From Halobacillus naozhouensis (GTDB lineage: Bacteria; Bacillota; Bacilli; Bacillales; Halobacillaceae), in assembly GCF_029714185.1 (NCBI RefSeq), contig NZ_CP121671.1, positions 1,674,001 through 1,738,000 of the forward strand: a stretch of DNA of 64,000 bases, written 5' to 3'. Positions 50,423-59,776 of this stretch are shown one piece after another. The position numbers and the translations under genes are program-made. The notes under the pieces are model-generated. The model did not search any database. It worked only from the letters and a program-made list of their open reading frames with translations, and was not told the origin of the DNA. How positions within the stretch are numbered: the first letter of the stretch is position 1; every line of letters begins with the position of its first letter.

Positions 50423-51820
50423 TTAAGTCGCGTTAGCTGCCAAGCTCGCATAAAGCTGATGGTATGCTTTCGCCTCCTGTGGCATGCCTTTTTCGTTATA
50501 GATTCTCGCTAACCATTGTACAGGGGATGGGTCATTTTTCTTCAATTCCATTTCCCAGCTGAAACATTCCAATGCTCCCTCTAAATATCGGAAATTGTAA
50601 TATAGTTCCCCTAATTTATGCTGATTGTCTAAATCGTTGATCAGGTATTTAATCAGTTGTACTTTATTGATTGTATCTTTGGCCTGAGGAATGTCATCTA
50701 ATGGTATCAGCCAGTCAATGACTTCGTCTATGTCCTTACTCTGCAATAGCACTTCTAGGCTTTGGTTTAAAATTTGTTGAGCTCTCCCGACATGGGTCTT
50801 GAATAACGGAACTAAAAATTTATTCAAGTTTGGGAGGTGGTTGGAATTGATCTGCGGATTATAATTTTCTAATAAGTGCATCATTTGTTTCTCTTGCTCA
50901 TCAGAGAGGTTGATGGAATGTTCAGTAACCAGCTGTATCATTTTTTTCAGGTGCCCCGTTTTCAAATAAAAATTTAGAAGATCATTTTGTAATGGTTGAT
51001 AAGAAGAGTTAATGGTATACAGGCTTTCCAGCAAGTCTAATACTTCTGCTGGGTTAAAATGTGCTTCACCTATCTGTTTGAGGGACGTGTAGCTTTCTTC
51101 CGCAGGATGAGAAGAAAAACGGGCGATCAGAAGAACTGTCTGGTCTAACCATCTTCCCTGATTTTCCAGAACAGTAAAGAGGGTGGAAAACGATTCGGTT
51201 TCGTTTCGAATAGAAAATAAAGCTTTTTCATAAAAAATTGGATCTTGTTTGAGCAGGCTTTTATCCAGTGAGGCGTATAGTTCCCGGTACTTGTTCGCGT
51301 TCAATTCATTACTTAAAGATTTAGCCCATTCATTTTCTGGCATCCAGTCAGCAAGAATTTGTACGATACGATAACCTGCAAACATTTTTCCGTCTCGTCT
51401 CAGCTGGTAATAAAGGGATCGGATATATGTGAAAAGTTTTTCTTTCTCAATGAAAGCGTCGAAGTAAGTAGCAATCAGAGCTATTTCTTGTAAGGAGAAT
51501 GATTTTTCCAAGGACTTGAAAAGTTGATTGAAGCTTTGTCTTTTGAGGTGTTTTTCAGAAGAAACTAAAGCAAGGATAAGAGGGTGTGGGGATGAAAGCA
51601 AGATACCATGTTCAAATGCCTTGGCAATATGGGAATCGGCATCTAGCTCGTTTGCTTTCCAAACGTTAAGAAACCGGTCCTTGTAAAAGACGAGATAATA
51701 TGTATTATCCTGGGTATCATGTGCCTTAAGTATTTTACTCTGTGCATAGACGGTCATTTGTTCTATCTGCAAAGGTATCGTTTTGTTTTGGCTTTTCATC
51801 GATAAGGTGATGGTGTTCAT
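50423..51820 (-). CDS. 465-residue helical-repeat protein (TPR-like)
   Basis: A soluble protein with a short beta-rich start (MNTITLSMKSQNKTIPLQIE) and then almost entirely paired helices. TPR-like units are visible near the end: KLGELYYNFRYLEGALECFS and WLARIYNEKGMPQEAKAYHQ, with conserved Ala/Gly/Tyr spacing. I do not recognise a specific family. ATG at 51820 with AGGAGG upstream. It is a single gene; a scaffold or binding role is the most that can be inferred. Confidence 0.7.
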   Translation of the reverse strand: MNTITLSMKSQNKTIPLQIEQMTVYAQSKILKAHDTQDNTYYLVFYKDRFLNVWKANELDADSHIAKAFEHGILLSSPHPLILALVSSEKHLKRQSFNQLFKSLEKSFSLQEIALIATYFDAFIEKEKLFTYIRSLYYQLRRDGKMFAGYRIVQILADWMPENEWAKSLSNELNANKYRELYASLDKSLLKQDPIFYEKALFSIRNETESFSTLFTVLENQGRWLDQTVLLIARFSSHPAEESYTSLKQIGEAHFNPAEVLDLLESLYTINSSYQPLQNDLLNFYLKTGHLKKMIQLVTEHSINLSDEQEKQMMHLLENYNPQINSNHLPNLNKFLVPLFKTHVGRAQQILNQSLEVLLQSKDIDEVIDWLIPLDDIPQAKDTINKVQLIKYLINDLDNQHKLGELYYNFRYLEGALECFSWEMELKKNDPSPVQWLARIYNEKGMPQEAKAYHQLYASLAANAT

Positions 51821-51887
51821 GTTATCCCTCCTATTTATATCTCAACTATAGCAAAAATCAGTGTTTTTTTCATGTCATGGAAGTTAA

Positions 51888-51925
51888 TAAGCAAAAGGGA
51901 CCACTGAAAGGTCCTTTTGCTTTTG
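51888..51925. terminator. strong hairpin between the TPR gene and the cystathionine-synthase remnant
   Basis: AGCAAAAGGGACC pairs with GGTCCTTTTGCT. It probably ended the minus-strand gene whose remnant is at 51977. Confidence 0.65.
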
Positions 51926-51976
51926 AGTTCTGGAATAAGTGATTGTGCAAATGATGGGAATTTGAAATAATTGTTA

Positions 51977-52310
51977 TTAATCATTCGAGACTGTTGCAGA
52001 ATAGGTTTTATATTTTAGGAGATACATATCGCTTGGCATAATCACACGGCGCGGTTTATCGGCAGGAAGACCTTCGATCTGCCATCCCTGATGCGAAAGC
52101 GACGCAATCATGCCCATCCTCGAGAGATGTGAGGCAGTCTTCCAGAGCCCGGCGATTGGGATTATTTTCACGGCTATATACGAATTCATTTTGATAAGAT
52201 CCATCTTGAGCTCGTTCGAATGTCGTAGAGAGATGGATTGGCATGGTGACCGAGCTCGTTGATTTGTCAATCGAACGCCCGGAGTGAATGGCTTTTGTTT
52301 CAAGACGCAT
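51977..52310 (-). pseudogene. remnant of a cystathionine gamma-synthase/lyase-type gene
   Basis: From ATG 52310: MRLETKAIHSGRSIDKSTSS, VTMPIHLSTTFERAQDGSYQ, RENNPNRRALEDCLTSLEDG, CVAFASGMA is the N-terminus of a PLP-dependent Cys/Met metabolism enzyme. After the GMA the frame is lost, and a shifted frame reads GLPADKPRRVIMPSDMY before stopping. About 290 C-terminal residues, with the PLP lysine, are missing. The gene is truncated and frameshifted. Confidence 0.8.
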
Positions 52311-52421
52311 ACATATTCCTCGCTTTCAAAGATTATTGTCATGATGTGTTATCACGAGCTTTGTTTGCTTCACTTGAGATATTTTAATAAGTTTTGTTCA
52401 CCAAAGAGTACATTTATACCT

Positions 52422-53036
52422 TTAAGCTTTCTTTCTAAGAATTGTTTTCATATGAGATGCAATTTCCCTTTCATCCTCACTTGTAGATTGTTCAAGTTGT
52501 GAAATAACAAGCTTTAATCGCTCAGCGGAATGATTTTGACTCAACTTTGCCTTTCCTTCGATTTTATCGATCTTGATTTTGAACCCAACAATGCCTTTTG
52601 CCTGCCCTTCTAAAAAATGAGCATCCAATTGGTCCCATTGATATGAACTATTTGGATCTTCATATTTCAATACCATTTGATGAAGGGAATCCATCATTTC
52701 TTCTCCCTCTATGATCTCAACCTTTCCGTGTATATGAGCAGCTACATAATTCCATGTCGGAACAGCTTTATTTGTTTCATACCAGGAAGACGAGATATAA
52801 CAATGCGGTCCCTGAAAAATGGCAAGTACCTCCTGTCCCTCTATATCTTGCCACTGCTTATTCGGTTTTGCAAAGTGGCCGTACAAATATCTTTTTTCTT
52901 TATCTAAAATCAAAGGAAGGTGGGTCGCATACGGATGACCCTGATGTTGGGAAAATAGAGTAGCGAAGCTGTTTTCCTCAATAATTTCATAAATCACTTC
53001 TTCATCTTTGATTTCAAAGTGCTTTGGAATATACAT
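52422..53036 (-). CDS. PaiB-like FMN-binding protein, second copy
   Basis: A 204-residue PaiB homologue: MYIPKHFEIKDEEVIYEIIE, FQGPHCYISSSWYETNKAVP, TWNYVAAHIHGKVEIIEGEE and IVGFKIKIDKIEGKAKLSQN. Clearly diverged from PaiB at 35351. Of four consecutive start-like codons I choose the last ATG (53036), eight bases after GAGGAG. It is divergent from a MocR-type regulator over 129 bp. That pairing suggests control of a vitamin-, amine- or flavin-related function rather than the polyamine operon. Confidence 0.85.
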   Translation of the reverse strand: MYIPKHFEIKDEEVIYEIIEENSFATLFSQHQGHPYATHLPLILDKEKRYLYGHFAKPNKQWQDIEGQEVLAIFQGPHCYISSSWYETNKAVPTWNYVAAHIHGKVEIIEGEEMMDSLHQMVLKYEDPNSSYQWDQLDAHFLEGQAKGIVGFKIKIDKIEGKAKLSQNHSAERLKLVISQLEQSTSEDEREIASHMKTILRKKA

Positions 53037-53070
53037 CATCATCACTCCTCATCTAATTTTGTGTTTGAAA

Positions 53071-53135
53071 ATACAATTTATCGCTCATATAAAATATATT
53101 ATGATATAAACTGACATTTAAAAAGATACAATTTA
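53071..53135. promoter_or_regulatory. MocR-type direct repeats in the paiB2/mocR intergenic region
   Basis: ATACAATTTA occurs at 53071-53080 and again at 53126-53135, same orientation, 55 bp apart start to start (about five helical turns). MocR regulators such as PdxR and GabR bind direct repeats in this kind of layout. Confidence 0.6.
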
Positions 53136-53165
53136 AAATAATTAAGAATGTCAGGAGAGATATAT

Positions 53166-54545
53166 ATGAAAAATTATCTTTTTGCCTTAAACGAAAGCTC
53201 TCCCAAATACAAACAAATCTACGAGCAGTTTAAATCATTTATTGAACAAGGCAATGTGAAAGCTGATGAACAACTACCCTCCATTCGGCAACTTGCTGAT
53301 TCTCTCCAAGTAAGCCGTAATACCACCCTAACAGCATATAATCAGCTTGTAGCAGAGGGTTATATTCGCGGGGAAGGAAGAAAAGGTTATTTTGTCAATT
53401 TATTAGAGCCATCTTTATACCAGGAATCACCAATCCTCCCTAACAAAAAAAGGGGGAGAAAGGAAGCGTCCGTTCGTGTCGATTTTCGGACAGATGCTGT
53501 TGATCAATCCCATTTCCCCTTAAAAATATGGAGGCGAATAGCGAATCAGGTCTTAACGTTACCTGAGAGCTTTCGATATGGGGAACCTTTTGGAGAGGTG
53601 AGTCTGCGCGAACAAATTGCCGCATACTTACTCCAATCACGTGGGGTAAGAACAGATGCGGATGCCATTTTCATCGGTAGCAGTACACAACAAATGCTTA
53701 TCCATCTAGGCCATATACTACAGGAAGATTATTCAGGTATTATCGTAGAAGATCCAGGGTTCGATGGTGCCAGGGAAGCTTTTCAATTCCATCACTTTTT
53801 GCTTGAATATTTGCCGGTATATGCAACAGGTGCAGATCTTTCGCAACTTAAACAAATGGATTCAGCTATAATCTATGTAACACCTTCTCATCACAGTCCG
53901 TACGGTGTAAGCATGTCCATTCAACAACGACAAGCGCTCATTCAATGGGCAAACAAGGTACAGGGATACATTATTGAAGACGATTATGATAGTGAGTTCC
54001 GATATACGCAACGTCCGTTTCCAGCGCTCGCTTCTATTGATTCAACAAGGGTCATTTATCTGGGAAATTTCTCAAAGGCTTTTCTTCCGGGACTACGTTT
54101 AAGCTATATGGTGTTACCACAGCAGCTGTTAAACCGTTATAAAAATCAGTTCCTGAACTTTGAAAGCTCAACTTCCCTTTTTAGCCAACTTACAATGGCT
54201 AAATTTATGGAAAATGGGGAATGGAATCGGCACATTAAGCGAATGCGCCTTGTTTATAAACGAAAAATGAAATACCTCGTTTCATTGTTAAAAAAACACT
54301 TTGGGCAAAGTATATCCATTATTGGCGAACAGTCCGGTTTGTACGTATTAATTAAAGTAAATCTGGAGTGTTCAGAAGAATGGCTAATCGAGCAGGCTTT
54401 CCTTTATGGTGTTAAAGTGCGGCCAACTTCGATCTATTTCATAAAAAACCATCCGGATAGACCAATGATTAAACTAGGGTTTAGCGGTCTTTCTTATGAT
54501 GAAATCGAACTTGGTGTAAATTTTTTAAGAAAAGCGTGGTTATAA
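53166..54545 (+). CDS. MocR-family regulator (GntR domain fused to aminotransferase)
   Basis: A 459-residue two-domain regulator. The GntR winged helix (about 10-75) has GNVKADEQLPSIRQLADSLQ and VSRNTTLTAYNQLVAEGYIR. The fold-type I aminotransferase domain (about 110-459) has the PLP-binding lysine in YLGNFSKAFLPGLRLSYMV and IIEDDYDSEFRY. ATG at 53166 with GGAGAG six bases upstream. It faces the second PaiB gene, its likely target. PLP or a PLP-amine adduct is the usual effector. Confidence 0.9.
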   Translation: MKNYLFALNESSPKYKQIYEQFKSFIEQGNVKADEQLPSIRQLADSLQVSRNTTLTAYNQLVAEGYIRGEGRKGYFVNLLEPSLYQESPILPNKKRGRKEASVRVDFRTDAVDQSHFPLKIWRRIANQVLTLPESFRYGEPFGEVSLREQIAAYLLQSRGVRTDADAIFIGSSTQQMLIHLGHILQEDYSGIIVEDPGFDGAREAFQFHHFLLEYLPVYATGADLSQLKQMDSAIIYVTPSHHSPYGVSMSIQQRQALIQWANKVQGYIIEDDYDSEFRYTQRPFPALASIDSTRVIYLGNFSKAFLPGLRLSYMVLPQQLLNRYKNQFLNFESSTSLFSQLTMAKFMENGEWNRHIKRMRLVYKRKMKYLVSLLKKHFGQSISIIGEQSGLYVLIKVNLECSEEWLIEQAFLYGVKVRPTSIYFIKNHPDRPMIKLGFSGLSYDEIELGVNFLRKAWL

Positions 54546-54563
54546 AAAATCTTTTTAGAAGGA

Positions 54564-54602
54564 CGTTCTTCGGCAATCGGGCGCCTTTCTAGAATAAGAA
54601 GT
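54564..54602 (+). repeat. interspersed repeat after the MocR gene
   Basis: GTTCTTCGGCAATCGGGCGC then CTTTCTAGAATAAGAAG. Short copy; arms CTTTC/GAAG only partly pair. Confidence 0.6.
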
Positions 54603-54643
54603 ATTCGTATAATAACTAACGAGGGGGAGTAAAACTGGATAAT

Positions 54644-55486
54644 TTGAAGATCACGAATAGGTTGTTAAGAATAATGAAGAATGCAGAAAATGAGGTTGAA
54701 CAATCAAAAAGTAAAATATTGAAACCGATTCATTTATTGATAGCTTGCTTTTATGAAAAAACAGGTGCGCTTGGGGAAGTTTCGTTGAAATGCTCCTTGG
54801 ATGCAGCCTCTTTAAGGGCTCAGGTGGAAGATATGAAATATACTTCAAACCAAAATATCGTTAAAAGCCCCCTATTTAAAATTAATGTAACAGCAGAGAT
54901 AATAAATGTTTTTGAAGTTGCCATTAGTATTATGAATAGATATAACCAAGTCTATCTAAATGAAGGCCATGTTCTCAAAGCATTAATTAAAGCTAATTTT
55001 ATTGATGAATTTTTAACGGATTACAATAAGGAAATAATATTAACACTCGGCACAACATCCCGGGATATGATTACACATCTTGGTGATTACACATTTCCAA
55101 CTATAAGTTCTCATGTTGTTCGTAAGGTTAAGCATAACGATTTTGATGAACTAGTAAAATATGTTGAGCAAAATTATTCATACGAATGGTCAAAAACCAT
55201 AAAAGATGGTTTTAAATCAAGAAATCCTTCAATATATATCGCTTTGAACAATAAAGAAGGAATCATCGGTTTTGCTGCTTTTGACGTATTTAAAAACAAA
55301 AAATGCTATTTTGGTCCGATGGGTGTTTCTGAATCAAATAGAACTGATGGAATCGGCTATTCGTTACTTCATCATTGTCTAAGGGATATGAAGGAAATTG
55401 GTTACGAATATGCAATTATTGGAGGAGCTGGTCCCATTGAGTTTTACGAAAAAGCATGTAATGCAGTAGTAATTCCTTCAAGCTAA
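54644..55486 (+). CDS. fusion of a Clp N-terminal-like domain with a GNAT acetyltransferase
   Basis: About 280 residues in two parts. Residues 1-145 resemble the double Clp-R repeat of ClpA/ClpC/ClpB N-domains: KNAENEVEQSKSKILKPIHL, LIACFYEKTGALGEVSLKCS and the second repeat VYLNEGHVLKALIKANFIDE. Residues 160-280 are a GNAT fold with the acetyl-CoA loop NRTDGIGYSLLHHCLRDM and the end GAGPIEFYEKACNA. The ribosome site GAGGGGGAG lies 14 bases before the TTG at 54644 and six before a CTG at 54635, so the start is uncertain. Confidence 0.7.
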   Translation: MKITNRLLRIMKNAENEVEQSKSKILKPIHLLIACFYEKTGALGEVSLKCSLDAASLRAQVEDMKYTSNQNIVKSPLFKINVTAEIINVFEVAISIMNRYNQVYLNEGHVLKALIKANFIDEFLTDYNKEIILTLGTTSRDMITHLGDYTFPTISSHVVRKVKHNDFDELVKYVEQNYSYEWSKTIKDGFKSRNPSIYIALNNKEGIIGFAAFDVFKNKKCYFGPMGVSESNRTDGIGYSLLHHCLRDMKEIGYEYAIIGGAGPIEFYEKACNAVVIPSS

Positions 55487-55530
55487 GAGAAAACGGTTCT
55501 CTTATGTGTGAACCATTAAAAGGAAAGTAT

Positions 55531-55604
55531 AATCTTCCGTTAATGGGGCGCGTTTATTGAATAACGCGTCTTTTTTGTATAGGGCTATTTAATTGAATAA
55601 AGCT
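55531..55604 (+). repeat. interspersed repeat after the Clp-N/GNAT gene
   Basis: TTAATGGGGCGCGTTTATTG, AATAACGCGTCTTTTTTG and GGGCTATTTAATTGAATAAA. Full hairpin and 3' module. Confidence 0.9.
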
Positions 55605-55796
55605 CATTATACCAAACGTTTAACAGTGGAAAACAGTAATGGTTTTTGTTTTTGTATGCTATCTAATAGGAAGTTATGTAGAAAGTCTAGCAACCATTTA
55701 TAGGTACTGATATATTAAAGTGATAGTTCCATTAATTTACATTTGCAAATAAGGAGTCAGATCTTCCCTAAATCATTCATATGTGGAGGGAAGCAC

Positions 55797-55982
55797 TTGA
55801 AAAAAACAGTATATGCATCCATTAAAGTCAAAAACATTTCTAACGAGACGTGGGAAACACTTGTTTTTTTCTTCACTCCCAACATGTTCACTGAAGAAAA
55901 TTTCCCCCATTTAAAGGCACCTTCCACATTAGAGATTGATGAAGTTACCCTTAATGGGAAAGAAGTCGAAGGTAGTGACTAA
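55797..55982 (+). CDS. 61-residue conserved-looking protein
   Basis: GGAGGG lies seven bases before a TTG. The product MKKTVYASIKVKNISNETWE, TLVFFFTPNMFTEENFPHLK, APSTLEIDEVTLNGKEVEGSD is a small beta-rich polar protein without signal or helix. The frame is open upstream to 55743 but without a ribosome site. Family not recognised. 55605-55796 shows nothing else. Confidence 0.5.
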   Translation: MKKTVYASIKVKNISNETWETLVFFFTPNMFTEENFPHLKAPSTLEIDEVTLNGKEVEGSD

Positions 55983-56170
55983 TTTTTATGTTAGCTAGCT
56001 TTTATATAGATAGATTAAATCTTATGGATGGACGTAATCACGAATATATCAATCTATTATTGTAACAAACATTTAATAAAATGGTACCTTAATGTTATTT
56101 ACTTTATGTGAATTCCCTGTTAAGTTATATAATTATTATCCAACTTTTTAGCTACACCAGGAGGTTAATC

Positions 56171-58090
56171 ATGTTTAATCAACAGCAAAACCTATTAAAA
56201 AAGGGCTGGTTTTTCTTTACAGTAGCCGCAGTTTTACTGTGGGCCAAAACCTATTCCGCCCTTCAAATAGCATTTACACTAAATATTGAAAATGGAATTC
56301 AACAATTTATTATAATCATTACACCGATCAGCTCAATACTATTTTTCTTAGGGCTGTCTCTGTTCTTCAAACCTAAGCGTCGAAATAAAGCGTTCATGAC
56401 GATTTATTTCTTAATGTCCTTGGCTCTTTATTCAAACGTAGTATATTACAGATTCTTTAATGACTACATTACGCTGCCCGTTCTTATGCAATATAAGAAT
56501 TTCGGTGACTTAGGTGGAAGCGCCAAAGCTCTGATTCACCCAATGGACTTGCTTTATTGGATTGATATTGTCATTTTAATTACATGGTTGGTCGCTAAAA
56601 AAGTTCGTCCAACTATGGAATTCCGTAGAAGAACAGTAGCTATGCTTTTTGCTGCATCTCTAGGATTTGCAGTCGTAAACTTAAGCTTAGCTGAAATGGA
56701 ACGTCCACAATTGCTTGTAAGAACGTTTGACCGTGCAAAACTTGTTAAATTGCTAGGAATCTATAATTATCATGTCTATGATACGGTCATGACTGCAAAA
56801 ACTTCCTCCCACCGTGTCATGGCAGATAGTAATGAACTGTCTGAAGTCTTAAACTATGTTAACTCACAGCAAGGTAAAATGGGCGCCAAAGGGAAATACT
56901 TTGGAAAAGCGGAAGGAAAAAATGTTGTGCTTGTTTCCCTTGAGTCCACACAGAATTTTGTGATCGATCGTAAATTAAATGGGCAAGAAATCACACCATT
57001 CTTAAATGACTTGAAAGAGGATAGCTTTTACTTTAGCAATTTTTATCACAATACAGGCCAAGGAAAAACATCCGACTCAGAGTTTATTATTGATAACTCT
57101 ATGTACGGACTTTCTCGAGGAGCCGTATTTACAACAAACGCAAATAATGAGTTTAATGCAACTCCTGAGATTTTGAAAAGTGAAGGGTACACACCTGTAA
57201 GCTTCCACGGCAACCATGCAAGTTTCTGGAACCGTGATGTGATGTACCAAAGCCTTGGTTATGAGCATTACTTCTCAAAAAAAGAGTATAATGTAACCGA
57301 GGAGAACTCCGTAAACTATGGATTAAAGGATATTCCTTTCTTCGAGCAATCCATGCCGATGCTGAAAGGTTTAGACAAGCCCTATTACGCGAAGTTCATA
57401 ACGATGACTAACCATTACCCGTATATAGTAAACAATGAAAATATGGAAATGATTGACCCTGCCAATACAGGTGATGGTTCTGTCGACCGCTATTTCCAAA
57501 CCGTTCGCTATATGGATGAATCTATCAAGAAGTTCTTCCAGATGATGAAGGAACAAGGTGAATATGAAGATACCATTTTTGTCCTTTACGGTGATCACTA
57601 TGGCATCTCTGAAAACCATAACCGTGCAATGAGCGAGATTCTTGGGAAAGAAATCCGTCCATTCGAACACGTGCAATTACAGAAAGTGCCTTTGATCATT
57701 CACGTTCCAGGAATGGAAGGAAAAGAAATGGAGACCGTTGGTGGACAAATAGACTTGAAACCGACAATCTTAAACCTTCTAGGTGTTGAACAGAAAAATG
57801 ATGTCCAGTTCGGTACGGATCTATTGAATAAAAACCGTGAGAGTGAAACAATCCTTCGTGACGGAAGTGTTGTAACTGACAAGTATGTATATGCTGCAGA
57901 ACAAAACATCTGTTATGATAAAGAAACGGGAGAAGAAATCGATTCTAAATCTTGTGCACCATTAAAAGAAGAAGCCGAAACGGAACTTGGCTTTTCTGAC
58001 AAAGTCGTTTACGGTGATTTGTTGAGATTCATGGATAGTGAAAAAGAGGAAATTAAGAGGAAGATAAAAGATAATGGGAATGGGTCCTAA
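56171..58090 (+). CDS. ltaS: lipoteichoic acid synthase-type membrane sulfatase-fold enzyme
   Basis: A 639-residue protein: five N-terminal helices (about 12-205) and an extracellular alkaline-phosphatase/sulfatase-fold domain. VVLVSLESTQNFVIDRKLNG holds the first metal-binding Glu; the catalytic Thr is in NTGQGKTSDSEFIIDNSMYG; FVLYGDHYGI gives the Asp-His metal pair. LtaS polymerises glycerol phosphate from phosphatidylglycerol onto the lipoteichoic acid anchor. B. subtilis has four paralogues and I cannot tell which this is. CAGGAGG precedes the ATG at 56171. Confidence 0.88.
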   Translation: MFNQQQNLLKKGWFFFTVAAVLLWAKTYSALQIAFTLNIENGIQQFIIIITPISSILFFLGLSLFFKPKRRNKAFMTIYFLMSLALYSNVVYYRFFNDYITLPVLMQYKNFGDLGGSAKALIHPMDLLYWIDIVILITWLVAKKVRPTMEFRRRTVAMLFAASLGFAVVNLSLAEMERPQLLVRTFDRAKLVKLLGIYNYHVYDTVMTAKTSSHRVMADSNELSEVLNYVNSQQGKMGAKGKYFGKAEGKNVVLVSLESTQNFVIDRKLNGQEITPFLNDLKEDSFYFSNFYHNTGQGKTSDSEFIIDNSMYGLSRGAVFTTNANNEFNATPEILKSEGYTPVSFHGNHASFWNRDVMYQSLGYEHYFSKKEYNVTEENSVNYGLKDIPFFEQSMPMLKGLDKPYYAKFITMTNHYPYIVNNENMEMIDPANTGDGSVDRYFQTVRYMDESIKKFFQMMKEQGEYEDTIFVLYGDHYGISENHNRAMSEILGKEIRPFEHVQLQKVPLIIHVPGMEGKEMETVGGQIDLKPTILNLLGVEQKNDVQFGTDLLNKNRESETILRDGSVVTDKYVYAAEQNICYDKETGEEIDSKSCAPLKEEAETELGFSDKVVYGDLLRFMDSEKEEIKRKIKDNGNGS

Positions 58091-58112
58091 CTAACACCAT
58101 TGTATAAACAAA

Positions 58113-58148
58113 AACAAGGTCAGAGTTTAGCTCTGATCTTGTTTTTTT
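58113..58148 (+). terminator. terminator of the LTA synthase gene
   Basis: ACAAGGTCAGAG pairs with CTCTGATCTTGT, then seven T. 58149-58360 shows only coding-like scraps. Confidence 0.88.
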
Positions 58149-58361
58149 ATTATCTGAAAAAGCTGATCATTGTACTGGAGTAACCTTTAATTATGTCCAT
58201 CAAGTGTGTTGTCATCCATTATATATAAACAATCAATTGCTTTCCACACTCGAATCCGATTTAAAATTGTCGAAGGTGACAAAGAAGGTGACGGTACACA
58301 AGTACATTCAAATTATGGTGGAGAAGGTGACGATCGAGTGTTTTTGGACTGATACAAATTG

Positions 58362-58425
58362 CTTGTTAAAGGAAAGGGCGCGTTTATCGAATAACGCGTC
58401 CTTCTGTATAGGGCCAAATGGAAGA
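58362..58425 (+). repeat. interspersed repeat upstream of the DJ-1 gene
   Basis: GTTAAAGGAAAGGGCGCGTT, TATCGAATAACGCGTCC, then GGGCCAAATGGAAGAT. Confidence 0.85.
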
Positions 58426-58567
58426 TCAATAAAGTGGTTTGGGAAATATATTAGTACTAAATTGAAATAAATTACCTTCCTTGACAGTAGCTCTCAGTGA
58501 AATTGTTTTATAATGAATGGTACAAGTATATACCAGTTTATAGCAATTTAATATTGGAGGGAACACT

Positions 58568-59188
58568 ATGATTAACGTTTATAATTACGTGCTGGACTCA
58601 CTATCAGATTGGGAGATTGGATATGTGACAGCAGAACTTAATTCGGGTCAATACTTTAAAAAGCAAAGTGATCATGTTTCCGTAAAGACCGTTGGTTCTA
58701 CAAAAGACCCCATAATAACAAAGGGTGGTATGACAGTCATACCTGACATAACCTTTGACGAAATAATTTCTGATTCCTCCACAGTTTTGTTGTTACCTGG
58801 AGCAGACACATGGACAGACACTAAACACATACCGATTATCGAAAAGGCAACCGAATTGTTAGACTGCGGAGCAATGGTCGCGGCAATTTGTGGTGCAACC
58901 ACTGTACTTGCAGAGGCTGGGGTGTTTGACAAACGTATACATACTAGCAACAGTCTCGAGTATCTCAAGATGGTATGTCCAAGCTATAAGGGAGAATCAT
59001 ATTATAGAGATGTTAAGGCAGTTGCGGACAGTAATTTGATAACAGCCAGTTCGGCGGGGGGGTTGCTATTCGCTCAAACTATATTAAAGAAGTTAGATGT
59101 TTTTTCTGAAAATACTCTTGAAGCATGGTATAACTACTTTAATACTGGTGACGCAAAATACTTCTACGCTTTGCTACAGACTCTATAG
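58568..59188 (+). CDS. DJ-1/PfpI-family protein (YoaZ-like)
   Basis: A 206-residue protein of the DJ-1/ThiJ/PfpI superfamily. The nucleophile Cys is in MVAAICGATTVLAEAGVFDK (near residue 108). VLLLPGADTWTDTKHIPIIE carries the conserved Gly-rich turn, and LITASSAGGLLFAQTILKKL the C-terminal helix. Length and features fit B. subtilis YoaZ. GGAGGG precedes the ATG. Such proteins are glyoxalases, amidases or stress chaperones; the activity here is not determined. A repeat hairpin terminates it. Confidence 0.85.
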   Translation: MINVYNYVLDSLSDWEIGYVTAELNSGQYFKKQSDHVSVKTVGSTKDPIITKGGMTVIPDITFDEIISDSSTVLLLPGADTWTDTKHIPIIEKATELLDCGAMVAAICGATTVLAEAGVFDKRIHTSNSLEYLKMVCPSYKGESYYRDVKAVADSNLITASSAGGLLFAQTILKKLDVFSENTLEAWYNYFNTGDAKYFYALLQTL

Positions 59189-59212
59189 AATTAGACATTA
59201 AGTGGTATGAAT

Positions 59213-59288
59213 AACTGCTCAACAATCGGGGCGCGTTTATCGAATAACACGCCCTTTTTACATTTTAGGACCATATAATGGAATAACT
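59213..59288 (+). repeat. interspersed repeat terminating the DJ-1 gene
   Basis: CTGCTCAACAATCGGGGCGC, GTTTATCGAATAACACGCCC, TTTTT and GGACCATATAATGGAATAAC. Starts 25 bp after the stop. Confidence 0.9.
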
Positions 59289-59415
59289 GCTTGTAGGGAT
59301 TATGGGGAGTTGGAAAAATTGGTATTAAGTCAAAGGGTAGGTTAGTTATATACAAAAACTCGTAAATAGGGTTTTGTTTAACCCATCATTTCGAAGAGTG
59401 GATTTGATCTAAAAG

Positions 59416-59444
59416 AAAGCTCAGTTTTAAATCTGAGCTTTTCT
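59416..59444 (+). terminator. terminator-like hairpin
   Basis: AAAGCTCAG pairs with CTGAGCTTT, then TC. No intact gene precedes it after the repeat at 59288. Confidence 0.55.
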
Positions 59445-59467
59445 AAAGCAAGGTAAGAACATCTTGA

Positions 59468-59732
59468 ATAACAATATTTGGATGGCTTTCATTCACATTG
59501 TGGTAAGATCCTTCCGCCAAAGTGTATTTGCTATTTGGTGATAATTTTAGTTGATCCCTTATTAACCTTTGCCAGACCTCCTCGATTTTTTCTGTTGTTT
59601 CCCTATGCATTCATTGTAGAAAATGCTTGGGCAGGATTGATAATGTGGTATATTTTCCCCTTTATCTTCATAATCGGACTCGTTATGTTAATGGTTGGTA
59701 TTTTCAAGAAAGAAGAAACAAAAATAGTTTGA
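59468..59732 (+). pseudogene. probable frameshifted small membrane protein gene
   Basis: The C-terminal part AFIVENAWAGLIMWYIFPFI, FIIGLVMLMVGIFKKEETK is a convincing membrane helix pair with a basic tail. The 5' part in the same frame is poor, whereas a TTG-initiated frame at about 59464 (MNNNIWMAFIHIVVRSFRQS) reads better but stops at TGA near 59540. A frameshift between them is likely. Family unknown. Confidence 0.35.
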
Positions 59733-59766
59733 GATCTTCAACTAAAGAGTGCTTTAGTTGAAGATC
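59733..59766 (+). terminator. perfect 15-bp hairpin
   Basis: GATCTTCAACTAAAG (59733-59747) pairs with CTTTAGTTGAAGATC (59752-59766) around a four-base loop. It overlaps the end of the preceding ORF; no T-tail, so it may be a processing or attenuation structure. Confidence 0.6.
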
Positions 59767-59776
59767 AACTCGAGAG

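Noticed and set aside
58204..58470. 88-codon plus-strand ORF
   Set aside because: It runs through an interspersed repeat hairpin, has no ribosome site and its protein lacks any domain pattern.
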